From contig CAWCEN010000002.1 in assembly GCA_963794605.1 (NCBI GenBank), forward strand, positions 744,001 to 808,000: 64,000 nt of DNA. Reading direction: 5' to 3'. Each line of letters starts with the position of its first letter. Position 1 is the first letter of the stretch. Below, in pieces: positions 19,590 through 26,854 of the stretch. The stretch comes from VAXT01 sp963794605 (lineage in GTDB: Bacteria > Actinomycetota > Thermoleophilia > Gaiellales > Gaiellaceae). Below the pieces are notes generated by a model, which did no database searches, was not told where the DNA came from, and saw only the letters and a program-made list of their open reading frames with translations. A program made the translations under genes and the position numbers.

Positions 19590-20325
19590 GCCACGTTCGG
19601 GCGGCCTGACGCACGTCCTCGACAAGGGCCTCGGCCCGCACGCCTGGGAGGACGTCCTGGAAACGTCCGGCGTCTACATCGACATCGTCAAGCTCGGCTG
19701 GGGCACCGCGTACGTCACTCCGAACCTGCGCCGCAAGCTCGAGGTGCTCAGCGGTAAGCCCGTCGTCATCGGCGGCACGTTCTTCGAGGTCGTGTACGTG
19801 AAGGAGAAGGTCGACGAGTACAAGCGCTGGCTCACAGACCTCGGGCTGACGCACATCGAGATTTCCGACGGCACGGTCGAGATCCCACGCGAGGAGAAGC
19901 TCGAGCTGATCGCCGACCTTGCACGTGATTTCACCGTCCTGTCCGAGGTCGGCTCGAAGGACTCCGAGGTCAACTTCGCGCCCTACCTCTGGGTGCAGTG
20001 GATCAAGGAAGAGCTCGAGGCCGGCGCCTGGAAGGTGATCACCGAGGCGCGCGAGAGCGGCACGGCAGGGATCTTCCGCCCCTCCGGCGAGATGCGCACC
20101 GGGCTGATCGACGAGATCGTGAACGAGGTCGCGGTCGCCGATCTCATCTTCGAGGCGCCTACGAAGGCCTCACAGGCCTGGTTCGTGAAGGAATTCGGCC
20201 CGACCGTGAACCTCGGGAACATCCCGCCCGACGAGGTGATCCCGCTCGAGACGCTCCGCCTCGGGCTGCGCGGCGACACGCTGAAGGAGGTGCTGCTCCC
20301 TGACGAGCGCGCCCGCATCGAGTAA
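19576..20325 (+). CDS. comA: Phosphosulfolactate synthase (ComA-like)
   Basis: A 249-residue TIM-barrel protein of the ComA family, which adds sulfite to phosphoenolpyruvate to form 2-phospho-3-sulfolactate. Family blocks are GLTHVLDKGLGP near 10-21, VDIVKLGWGT-like IVKLGWGTAYV, EISDGTVEIP and FTVLSEVGSKDSE. The start is TTG 19576, supported by GGAGGG at 19565-19570 five bases upstream; a longer frame from 19192 only translates fumarase DNA out of frame. It lies directly before APS reductase, the source of sulfite. ComB and ComC, the next enzymes of coenzyme M synthesis, are not in the window, so the end product is unknown. Confidence 0.88.
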   Translation: MLDFEPRSGGLTHVLDKGLGPHAWEDVLETSGVYIDIVKLGWGTAYVTPNLRRKLEVLSGKPVVIGGTFFEVVYVKEKVDEYKRWLTDLGLTHIEISDGTVEIPREEKLELIADLARDFTVLSEVGSKDSEVNFAPYLWVQWIKEELEAGAWKVITEARESGTAGIFRPSGEMRTGLIDEIVNEVAVADLIFEAPTKASQAWFVKEFGPTVNLGNIPPDEVIPLETLRLGLRGDTLKEVLLPDERARIE

Positions 20326-20327
20326 CC

Positions 20328-20355
20328 CCGGGGACAGGATTAATCCTGTCCCCGG
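20328..20355. repeat. 28-bp perfect palindrome between comA and cysH
   Basis: Two perfect 14-base arms, CCGGGGACAGGATT and its complement, meet with no spacer three bases after the comA stop. No T-run follows, so it is not a standard terminator. The core GGGACAGG recurs at 21701-21708 and in the tandem array at 41868-41933, suggesting one family of palindromic elements. Read in the cysH frame it is open, so it may have been inserted into the 5' end of that gene. Confidence 0.75.
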
Positions 20356-20380
20356 TCTACCTTCAATCGACTTCGAGACG

Positions 20381-21046
20381 ATGACCGCGGAGGAGCTCCT
20401 TCAGTGGGTCTACGGCGAGTACGGCGACAAGCTCTGCCTCACGTGCTCGTGGCAGAAGCAATCATCGGCGCTCGTGCACATGGTCTCCGAGCTCGGCCTC
20501 GACCTGCCCGTGATCGAGCTCGACACCCAGCTCTTCTTCCGCGAGACATACGAGACGCGCGACCGACTCGTCAAGCGTTACGGGCTGAACCTGATCTCGA
20601 CGCCGATGCTCACGGTCGCCGAGCAGCACCGCCAGGAGGGCCCCAACCTCTGGGAGCGCGACCCGGACCGCTGCTGCCACATCCGCAAGGTCGAGCCGCT
20701 TCTCGCCACGCTGGAGCCGTACGACGCCTGGATCTCCGGGATCCGCCGCGACCAATCGCCGAGCCGCGCCGAGACGCCCAAGCTCCAGTGGTCGGAGCGC
20801 TACGGCGTCTGGAAGGTGCACCCGCTCGCGGACTGGGACGAGAAGCGCGTCTGGGCCTACATCAAGGTGAACGAGATTCCCTACAACCCGCTGCACGAGG
20901 CGGGCTACCGCTCGATCGGCTGCATCCCCTGCACCCGCCCGATCGCCGAGGACGAAGAGGAGCGCGCGGGCCGGTGGGCCGGTTCCGACAAGCTCGAGTG
21001 CGGGATCCATGAAGACACGCCACTAGTCAAGGAGGCACATGCCTGA
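20381..21046 (+). CDS. cysH: Assimilatory adenylylsulfate (APS) reductase
   Basis: A 221-residue member of the PAPS/APS reductase family that makes sulfite with thioredoxin as donor. Cys98-Cys99 and Cys181-x-x-Cys184 form the CC...CxxC pattern that binds a 4Fe-4S cluster in APS-specific enzymes. Cys207 in KLECGIH is the catalytic cysteine. The PP-loop region is shortened at the N-terminus compared with most homologues, and the in-frame sequence just before the ATG (SIDFET) looks homologous. The true start may therefore be upstream, possibly CTG 20300 behind AAGGAGG. The stop overlaps the APS kinase start by 8 bases. Confidence 0.92.
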   Translation: MTAEELLQWVYGEYGDKLCLTCSWQKQSSALVHMVSELGLDLPVIELDTQLFFRETYETRDRLVKRYGLNLISTPMLTVAEQHRQEGPNLWERDPDRCCHIRKVEPLLATLEPYDAWISGIRRDQSPSRAETPKLQWSERYGVWKVHPLADWDEKRVWAYIKVNEIPYNPLHEAGYRSIGCIPCTRPIAEDEEERAGRWAGSDKLECGIHEDTPLVKEAHA

Positions 21047-21677
21047 CGAATCGAATGGCGCTGGGGGAACCTCCCAGTTCCCCCAGACCCCCTCCACTGG
21101 TCCGCTTCGCGGACAAGAGCTCCAAGCCCGTCCGGGCTTTACGCTCTGGTTTACAGGCCTCTCCGGAGCCGGCAAGACGACGATCGCGGACATCGTCGGC
21201 CCCGAGCTCGAGCGCCGTGGGCGGATCGTCGAGTATCTGGACGGGGACGCGGTTCGCCAGCACCTCTCGAAGGGGCTCGGCTTCTCGAAGGAGGACCGCG
21301 ACACGAACATCGAGCGCGTCGGTTGGGTCGCCGCACGGATCACCAGGCAAGGAGGCGCCGTCATCGTGTCGGCGATCTCGCCGTACGCCGAGACCCGGGG
21401 GAAGGCCCGCGAGATGGTCGAGGAGTTCGGCCGCTTCGTCGAGGTTCACATCGACGCATCGGTCGATGCCTGCGCGGAGCGTGACGTGAAAGGCCTGTAC
21501 GCGAAGGCGTTCGCCGGCGAGATCAAGGAGTTCACCGGCGTGTCGGATCCCTACGAGGCGCCTGAGAGCCCTGAGCTCCGGGTCGACACCGAGAGCCTGA
21601 CACCGGAGGAGAGCGCCGAGCTCATCCTCGGCAAGCTGGCCGAACTGGGCCTGGTTGAAGACGAGGTGCCTGCATGA
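21039..21677 (+). CDS. cysC: Adenylylsulfate (APS) kinase
   Basis: A 212-residue APS kinase producing PAPS from APS and ATP. The P-loop GLSGAGKTT is at 40-48. DGDAVRQHLSKGLGFSKEDR and DTNIERVGWVAARI are the APS-binding blocks, and VKGLYAKAFAGEIKEFTGV is the lid. The enzyme proper begins around residue 33 (GFTLWFTG). Residues 8-34 are a Gly/Pro/Gln-rich insertion encoded by a run of perfect hairpins (21061-21139), unlike the short N-terminus of most homologues. It overlaps cysH by 8 bases and sat by 4. Because CysH looks APS-specific, PAPS is likely meant for sulfotransferases. Confidence 0.92.
   Translation: MPDESNGAGGTSQFPQTPSTGPLRGQELQARPGFTLWFTGLSGAGKTTIADIVGPELERRGRIVEYLDGDAVRQHLSKGLGFSKEDRDTNIERVGWVAARITRQGGAVIVSAISPYAETRGKAREMVEEFGRFVEVHIDASVDACAERDVKGLYAKAFAGEIKEFTGVSDPYEAPESPELRVDTESLTPEESAELILGKLAELGLVEDEVPA
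21061..21139. repeat. Three consecutive hairpins inside the cysC 5' coding region
   Basis: Perfect stems follow one another. CTGGGGGAAC pairs with GTTCCCCCAG around a 6-base loop (21061-21086). GTCCGC-TTC-GCGGAC spans 21100-21114. AAGCCC-GTCC-GGGCTT spans 21124-21139. Together they encode about residues 8-34 of CysC, just before the conserved start of the kinase. This looks like an in-frame insertion of a REP-like palindromic element. Such structure near the start codon could also affect translation. Confidence 0.7.
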
Positions 21678-21708
21678 GTCATGTCACGGTGCCAGGCACT
21701 GGGACAGG
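21673..21708. repeat. Twin 11-bp palindromes plus GGGACAGG at the sat start
   Basis: CATGA-G-TCATG (21673-21683) overlaps the sat ATG at 21674. GTGCC-A-GGCAC (21689-21699) and GGGACAGG (21701-21708) follow at once. The segment encodes the atypical first dozen residues of Sat, ahead of the usual GLIEPHGG start. GGGACAGG is the core of the palindrome at 20328 and of the array at 41868. Confidence 0.55.
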
Positions 21709-22819
21709 TCTGATCGAGCCGCACGGTGGGTCGCTCGTCGATCGCACCGGCGAGCGGCCGGACGATCTCGAATCGCTCGAGACGGTGACGCTGACCTCGC
21801 GTGAGGTGTCCGACTTGGACATGCTCGCTTCGGGCGCCCTGTCGCCGCTCGAGGGCTTCATGGGCCGCGAGGACTACGAGTGCGTCGTCGACGACATGCA
21901 CCTCGCGAACGGGCTCGCGTGGGCGCTGCCGGTGTGCCTGGCCGTCGAAGCCGCACCCGCTGGGGAACGCGTCGCGCTCGCCGACGGCGACGGGCGAACG
22001 CTGGCCGTCCTCGACGTCGAGGAGGCCTTCGAGTACGACAAGGCACGCGAGGCCGAGCGCTGCTTCCGGACGACCGACGAGGCGCATCCCGGTGTCGCCC
22101 GCCTCTACGCGCAGCACCCGCTCTACCTCGCCGGCAAGGTGACCGTCTTCGACCGGCCCGAGCCGCCGTTCCCGGAGCTCGCGCTGGACCCCGCAGGCAC
22201 GCGCATGGTGTTCGAGGAGCGAGGCTGGCGCCGCGTCGTCGGCTTCCAGACGCGCAACCCGATCCACCGTGCGCACGAGTACCTGACGAAGGGCGCGCTC
22301 GAGACCGTCGACGGCCTGCTCATCCACCCGCTCGTCGGCGAGACCAAGTCCGACGACGTTCCCGTCGCGACCCGCGTCGAGTGCTACCGCGTCCTAGTCG
22401 ACAACTACTACCCGGCCGAGCGCGTGATCGTCTCCGCCTTCCCGGCCGCAATGCGCTACGCGGGCCCGCGCGAGGCGATCTGGCACGCGATCTGCCGCAA
22501 GAACTTCGGCTGCTCGCACTTCATCGTCGGCCGCGACCATGCGGGCGTCGGCGACTACTACGGCACGTACGACGCGCAGCTCATCTTCGACGAGTTCGAG
22601 CCGCACGAGCTCGACATCGAGCCGATGTTCTTCGAGCACGCGTTCTGGTGCAACGCCTGCGGCTCGATGGCGACGCCGAAGACGTGCCCGCACGGCGGCG
22701 ACGACCACGTGTTCCTGTCCGGGACGAAGGTGCGTGAGCTCCTTGCCGCCGGGGAGCTGCCCCCGGTCGAGTTCTCACGGCCCGAGGTCGCAGAGGTGCT
22801 GATCGACGCGTATCGCTAG
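21674..22819 (+). CDS. sat: Sulfate adenylyltransferase (ATP sulfurylase)
   Basis: A 381-residue homo-oligomeric (Sat/ATPS-type) enzyme that forms APS from sulfate and ATP. QTRNPIHRAHE (192-202) contains the HxxH-like nucleotide motif, GRDHAGVGDYYG the second signature, and a C-terminal CNACGSMATPKTCPH stretch resembles a zinc site. Conserved sequence begins at GLIEPHGG (12-19); the first residues come from palindromic repeat-like DNA. The start overlaps cysC (ATGA), and the next gene begins at the base after its stop, so it is in the middle of the operon. Confidence 0.94.
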   Translation: MSHVTVPGTGTGLIEPHGGSLVDRTGERPDDLESLETVTLTSREVSDLDMLASGALSPLEGFMGREDYECVVDDMHLANGLAWALPVCLAVEAAPAGERVALADGDGRTLAVLDVEEAFEYDKAREAERCFRTTDEAHPGVARLYAQHPLYLAGKVTVFDRPEPPFPELALDPAGTRMVFEERGWRRVVGFQTRNPIHRAHEYLTKGALETVDGLLIHPLVGETKSDDVPVATRVECYRVLVDNYYPAERVIVSAFPAAMRYAGPREAIWHAICRKNFGCSHFIVGRDHAGVGDYYGTYDAQLIFDEFEPHELDIEPMFFEHAFWCNACGSMATPKTCPHGGDDHVFLSGTKVRELLAAGELPPVEFSRPEVAEVLIDAYR

Positions 22820-23698
22820 ATGACCTGGCAGTTCACGCTCACCGGGTTGCTGATCGGCTCGCTCGTTGGTCTCACCGGGATGGGCGGCGGGTCGCTGATG
22901 ACGCCGATCCTGATCCTCTTCTTCGGCTTCCAGCCGACGCTCGCAGTCGGCACGGACATCCTCCACGGCGCAGTCTTCAAGTCCTTCGGCGCCGTGCGGC
23001 ACCGCAAGCTCGGCACCGTGCACCTGCGGATCGCGTTCTGGATGTTCCTCGGCTCGGGGCCGATGTCGTTGATCGGGGTCGAGGTGGCGACCTGGATCGA
23101 GAACCAGTACGGGGACGGCGTGGGCGACGTAATGGCGAAGGTGATCGGCGCAGCGCTCATCCTCGGCGGGCTCGGCTTCCTCGCCAAGACGTTCGTCAAG
23201 CGCGGCGTCCAGCCCTCGGACGCGCCGTTCCTGCTCACGAACCGTGATCGCGTGATCTGCGTCGCCCTCGGCGCGAGCGGCGGGTTTCTCGTCGGCTTGA
23301 CATCGGTCGGCAGCGGCACCTTCTTCGGGCTCGTGATGCTGCTCGTGTTTCCGTTGACCGCCGCGAAGATCGTGGGGACGGACATCTTCCACGCAGCCGC
23401 GCTGCTCTGGGTCGCGGGCGTCAGCTACCTCGTGCACGGGAACGTCGACCTAGGCGCGATGGGCTGGCTGCTGCTCGGCTCGATCCCGGGCGTCCTGTTC
23501 GCGAGCAAGCTGACCGTGCGCGTTCCGGAAGGTGCGCTCCGGGTCGGCCTCGGGACCGTGCTCCTCGCGAGCGGCGTCCGGCTGATCGAGCTCCCCGCCT
23601 ACACCATCCTCGTGCCGGTCATCCTCGTCCTGGGCGCGATCGGAGCAGGGCTCACCGAGCATCGGCGGTTGAACACCCGAGCGGTCGCCGAAGCCTAG
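22820..23698 (+). CDS. TauE/SafE-family sulfite/sulfonate permease
   Basis: A 292-residue TSUP (TauE/SafE) membrane protein with about eight hydrophobic segments. GLTGMGGGSLMTPILI near 18-33 is the family N-terminal repeat signature, and GLTSVGSGTFFGLVMLL the second repeat. Members export sulfite or organosulfonates, or import sulfur anions. Placement directly after sat, with no intergenic base, points to sulfite detoxification or export of a sulfonate made via ComA; this is contextual inference. It converges on the Rrf2 regulator, overlapping its 3' end by 4 bases. Confidence 0.88.
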   Translation: MTWQFTLTGLLIGSLVGLTGMGGGSLMTPILILFFGFQPTLAVGTDILHGAVFKSFGAVRHRKLGTVHLRIAFWMFLGSGPMSLIGVEVATWIENQYGDGVGDVMAKVIGAALILGGLGFLAKTFVKRGVQPSDAPFLLTNRDRVICVALGASGGFLVGLTSVGSGTFFGLVMLLVFPLTAAKIVGTDIFHAAALLWVAGVSYLVHGNVDLGAMGWLLLGSIPGVLFASKLTVRVPEGALRVGLGTVLLASGVRLIELPAYTILVPVILVLGAIGAGLTEHRRLNTRAVAEA

Positions 23699-24141
23699 GG
23701 AACCACGGTCGACGAGTCGTCGCGCCAGCTCCCGCCGGCACGCTCGGCGAGGTCGGCGAATGTCGTCCGCTCGAGGATCTCGATCGTCGCGTCGCGTACC
23801 TCGCTCCACGTCTCGCGCAGCGAAATGGCGACGAACTTCGGCGCGCTGTCAGGGCTGCGCCGCGTCGCGTAGCCGATCGGGGCGAGCTGCCCCTGGAAGA
23901 GGCGGACGACGCGCTCGAGCGTGATCTCGTCCGGCGCCTTGTTCAACCGGTAGCCGCCTGCAGGCCCCCGCTCCGAACGAACGATCCCGGCCGAGCGAAG
24001 CACGGGCATCACCTGCTCCAGGACGGACTGGGGGGCTCCTGTGCGCTGCGCGAGCTCCTCGAGCTTCATCGAGCCCTCGCCATCGAGCGCAAGAGCGAGG
24101 AGCGCGCGTGACGCGTAATCGGTTCGGCGGGAGATCCACAT
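23695..24141 (-). CDS. Rrf2-family transcriptional regulator, cysteine-free (CymR-like)
   Basis: A 148-residue Rrf2 regulator. The winged helix begins MWISRRTDYASRALLALAL and includes LAQRTGAPQSVLEQVMPVL and the wing RGPAGGYRLNKAP. The protein has no cysteine at all, so unlike IscR or NsrR it cannot hold an iron-sulfur cluster by the usual three Cys. That leaves the CymR type, a sulfur-metabolism repressor that senses cysteine status with CysK, as the nearest functional model. It is divergent from the sulfate ABC transporter operon and convergent with the TauE gene. A dyad lies in the shared upstream region at 24201-24223. Confidence 0.85.
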   Translation of the reverse strand: MWISRRTDYASRALLALALDGEGSMKLEELAQRTGAPQSVLEQVMPVLRSAGIVRSERGPAGGYRLNKAPDEITLERVVRLFQGQLAPIGYATRRSPDSAPKFVAISLRETWSEVRDATIEILERTTFADLAERAGGSWRDDSSTVVP

Positions 24142-24159
24142 GTCCGGATTGTCGCGTGT

Positions 24160-24188
24160 TTGACGCCGTCGAGAGCGATCCTTAGACT
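24160..24188 (+). promoter_or_regulatory. Promoter of the sulfate transporter operon (TTGACG-N17-TAGACT)
   Basis: TTGACG (24160-24165) and TAGACT (24183-24188) are separated by exactly 17 bases, in the gap between the divergent Rrf2 and sulfate-binding-protein genes. Transcription would begin near 24195, leaving about 50 bases of AT-rich leader before ATG 24246. Confidence 0.6.
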
Positions 24189-24200
24189 GACTTCTCGACT

Positions 24201-24223
24201 TTCTCTACATAAACAGTAAAGAA
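24201..24223. promoter_or_regulatory. Dyad TTCTCTAC-N7-GTAAAGAA; candidate operator of the Rrf2 regulator
   Basis: Eight-base arms match at seven of eight positions around a 7-base centre. The dyad is just downstream of the predicted transcription start of the transporter operon and lies between it and the divergent Rrf2 gene. The position suits a repressor block. The surrounding leader is strikingly AT-rich for this genome. Confidence 0.45.
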
Positions 24224-24245
24224 TATCGATAAATAAGGGGGCTTG

Positions 24246-25241
24246 ATGGTTCGGATTAGCGCTATCGGACTTGTCTTGGCGGTTCTCATCGCGGCCGCAG
24301 TCGCGAGCTTCACGTCGAAAGACGCTTCGGCCCGCCCGTCCGGAGGGTCGATCAGCCTCGTCGCCTACTCGACTCCGCGTGACGCGTACGCGAAGCTGAT
24401 CCCGGCCTTCACGGACACGAGCGCCGGCCAGGGAACCTCGTTCCAGCAGTCCTACGGCGCCTCGGGCGAGCAGGCGCGTGCCGTGATCGCCGGGCTCAAG
24501 GCCGACGCCGTCGCGTTCTCGCTCGAGCCGGACATGACGTCCCTCGTCAAGGCCAAGCTCGTCGCGCCGACCTGGAAGACGAACAAGTGGCACGGCATGG
24601 TCACGCGCTCGGTCGTCGTCTTCGTCACCCGCCAGGGCAACCCCGAGCACATCCGCAGCTGGAACGACCTCGTCAAGCCCGGCGTCGACGTCGTCGTCCC
24701 GAACGTCCAGACCTCGGGCGGCGCGAAGTGGGACGTGATCGCCGCCTACGGGGCCCAGCGCAAGCTCGGCAAGTCGCAGGCGCAGTCGGTCAGGTACCTC
24801 TCGAAGCTCTACGACCACGTCGTCTCGCAGGACAAGAGCGCGCGCGAGGCGCTGCAGACGTTCCTCGCCGGCCGCGGCGACGTCCTCCTCTCCTACGAGA
24901 ACGAGGCGATCTTCGCGCAGAAGCACGACCAGCCGATCGACTACACGATCCCGAAGGCGACGATCCAGATCGAGAACCCGATCGCCGCCGTCAGGACGAG
25001 CTCGAACAAGACGACCGCGAACGCGTTCCTGCGCTACCTCCGCACGAAGCCGGCCCAGCAGATCTTCGCCGACAACGGCTACCGACCCGTGCTGCGCAGC
25101 GCGACGAAGGGCTACTCGTTCCCGGTGCCGAAGCTGCTCTTCACGATCAAGTCGCTCGGCGGCTGGGCGAAAGTCGACAAGCAGTTCTTCGACTCGCGCA
25201 CCGGGATCGTGACGAAGATCCAGCGCCGGAAAGGCGCGTGA
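24246..25241 (+). CDS. Sulfate ABC transporter, substrate-binding protein
   Basis: A 331-residue extracytoplasmic binding protein of the Sbp/CysP family. The signal peptide is about residues 1-30, with hydrophobic core IGLVLAVLIAAAVASF. There is no lipobox cysteine, so it is not an obvious lipoprotein. Family blocks include YSTPRDAY, QSYGASGEQARAV (sulfate-binding loop), KTNKWHGMVTRSVVVFVTR and VPNVQTSGGAKW. ATG 24246 follows AAGGGGG four bases upstream; a TTG immediately before it is less likely. It is first in the operon with two permeases and an ATPase. Confidence 0.93.
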   Translation: MVRISAIGLVLAVLIAAAVASFTSKDASARPSGGSISLVAYSTPRDAYAKLIPAFTDTSAGQGTSFQQSYGASGEQARAVIAGLKADAVAFSLEPDMTSLVKAKLVAPTWKTNKWHGMVTRSVVVFVTRQGNPEHIRSWNDLVKPGVDVVVPNVQTSGGAKWDVIAAYGAQRKLGKSQAQSVRYLSKLYDHVVSQDKSAREALQTFLAGRGDVLLSYENEAIFAQKHDQPIDYTIPKATIQIENPIAAVRTSSNKTTANAFLRYLRTKPAQQIFADNGYRPVLRSATKGYSFPVPKLLFTIKSLGGWAKVDKQFFDSRTGIVTKIQRRKGA

Positions 25242-25317
25242 GCTGAGCACCCGCGCCGAGAGCCTTCCGCGCTCCACGGCCGTCCCGAGCCCGGGGCCGT
25301 GGCTCGGTGTCTCGTTC

Positions 25318-26070
25318 GTGACGGCGTACCTGAGCCTGATCGTCTTGCTCCCGCTGGCCGCGCTCGTGTGGCAGGCGGGCAAGGCGGGGCGGACGGGCTT
25401 CTGGGACGCCGTCACCGATCCTCAGGCCGTCGCCGCACTGAAGCTGACGCTCGTCGTCTCGCTCGCCGTCTGCGTGATCAACGCGGTCTTCGGGACGATC
25501 GTCGCCTGGATCCTCGTCCGCGACCGTTTCTGGGGCCAGAGCGCCGTCAACGCGATCATCGACCTGCCGTTCGCGCTGCCGACGATCGTGGCCGGGCTGA
25601 CCTTGCTCGCGCTCTACGGGCCGAACGGCCCGGTCGGCATCGACATCGCGTTCAGCCGCGCGGCCGTTCTCGTCGCCCTCCTGTTCGTGACCCTCCCGTT
25701 CGTGATCCGCACCGTCCAGCCGGTGCTGCTCGAGCTCGACCGCGAGCTGGAGGAGGCGGCCGCCTCGCTCGGCGCCGGGCCGCTGAGGACGTTTCGCCAC
25801 ATCGTGTTCCCGAACCTGTTCCCGGCGATCCTGTCCGGGGTCGCGCTCGCGTTCGCCCGCGCGGTCGGCGAGTTCGGCTCCATCGTCCTCATCTCGGGCA
25901 ATCTGCCGTACAAGACCGAGGTCGCGTCGGTCTTCATCTTCGGGCGGATCGAGAGCGGCGACGCGCCGAGTGCCGCTGCGGTCTCCGTTGTCATCCTGGC
26001 GATCTCGTTCGCGGTGCTCCTGGGAATCGGCGCGCTGCGCCGCTGGACGACGAGGCACGACCGTGTCTAG
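25318..26070 (+). CDS. cysT: Sulfate ABC transporter permease CysT
   Basis: A permease of the CysTWA system with about six membrane helices and the cytoplasmic EAA loop LEEAAASLGAGPLRTFRHIVFP near residues 142-163. From GTG 25318 it is 250 residues, but CysT is usually about 275. The same frame is open with plausible sequence back to CTG 25243, two bases after the binding-protein stop, which would restore normal length and the full first membrane segment. No ATG, GTG or TTG lies in that stretch. The 3' end overlaps cysW by 8 bases. Confidence 0.9.
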   Translation: MTAYLSLIVLLPLAALVWQAGKAGRTGFWDAVTDPQAVAALKLTLVVSLAVCVINAVFGTIVAWILVRDRFWGQSAVNAIIDLPFALPTIVAGLTLLALYGPNGPVGIDIAFSRAAVLVALLFVTLPFVIRTVQPVLLELDRELEEAAASLGAGPLRTFRHIVFPNLFPAILSGVALAFARAVGEFGSIVLISGNLPYKTEVASVFIFGRIESGDAPSAAAVSVVILAISFAVLLGIGALRRWTTRHDRV

Positions 26071-26854
26071 GTGGGTTCTCCGCGTGTTGGGGCTGTCGTA
26101 CGTCGCGGCGCTGCTCGCCGCTCCCGTTGGGCTCGTCGTCTGGCGAACCTTCGAGCACGGCTTCGGCCCGGCCTGGGACGCGGTCACGACGCCCGCAGCC
26201 AAGCACGCGCTCTACCTGACGCTCCTGATCGCCGCGATCGCGGTCCCGGCGAACACGATCTTCGGCATCGTCTGCGCGCTCGCGATCGTCCGCTACCGCT
26301 TTCGCGGGAAGGGGATCGTGAACGCCCTGGTCGACCTGCCGCTCGCGCTCTCGCCGGTCGTCGTCGGCCTCGCGTACTTCCTCCTGTACAGCCGCCCGGG
26401 TTGGTTCGGCGGCTGGCTGACCGAACATGGGATCCAGGTCGTGTTCGCGCTGCCGGCGATGGTGCTCGTCACGATCTTCGTCTCGCTGCCGTTCGTCGTC
26501 CGCGAGGTCGTGCCGGTGCTCCGCGAGATCGGCACCGAGCAGGAGCAGGCAGCGTCCACGCTCGGCGCCTCGCGGTTCCAGACGTTCCGCAAGGTGACGC
26601 TGCCCGCGATTCGCTGGGCCGTCGCGTACGGCGTCGTGCTGACGACGGCGCGGGCGCTCGGCGAGTTCGGTGCGGTCAGCGTCGTCTCGGGCCACGTCGT
26701 CGGCAAGACCGAGACGATGACGCTGCACGTCGAGGAGAGCTACCAGGCGTTCGATTACACCGGCGCCTACGCGGCGTCGTTCGTGCTCGCTCTGATCGCG
26801 ATCGGGACACTCGTGTTGATGAGCCTGTTCAAGCCCAGAGAGGAGACACGCTGA
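26063..26854 (+). CDS. cysW: Sulfate ABC transporter permease CysW
   Basis: A 263-residue partner permease with about six hydrophobic helices. The EAA loop EQEQAASTLGASRFQTFRKV contacts the ATPase, and ARALGEFGAVSVVSGHVVGKTETM is a CysW-typical block near 200-223. The start is GTG 26063, eight bases inside the cysT end; the in-frame extension upstream is an out-of-frame reading of cysT. The stop TGA overlaps the cysA ATG by one base, so cysT, cysW and cysA are translationally coupled. Confidence 0.92.
   Translation: MSRWVLRVLGLSYVAALLAAPVGLVVWRTFEHGFGPAWDAVTTPAAKHALYLTLLIAAIAVPANTIFGIVCALAIVRYRFRGKGIVNALVDLPLALSPVVVGLAYFLLYSRPGWFGGWLTEHGIQVVFALPAMVLVTIFVSLPFVVREVVPVLREIGTEQEQAASTLGASRFQTFRKVTLPAIRWAVAYGVVLTTARALGEFGAVSVVSGHVVGKTETMTLHVEESYQAFDYTGAYAASFVLALIAIGTLVLMSLFKPREETR

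Noticed and set aside
20328..20355. Rho-independent terminator between comA and cysH
   Set aside because: Perfect stem but no loop and no T-run, and the downstream genes look cotranscribed.
24066..25415. A 449-codon minus-strand frame over the sulfate-binding protein gene
   Set aside because: The plus strand encodes a clear Sbp-family protein with signal peptide; the minus frame has no domain.
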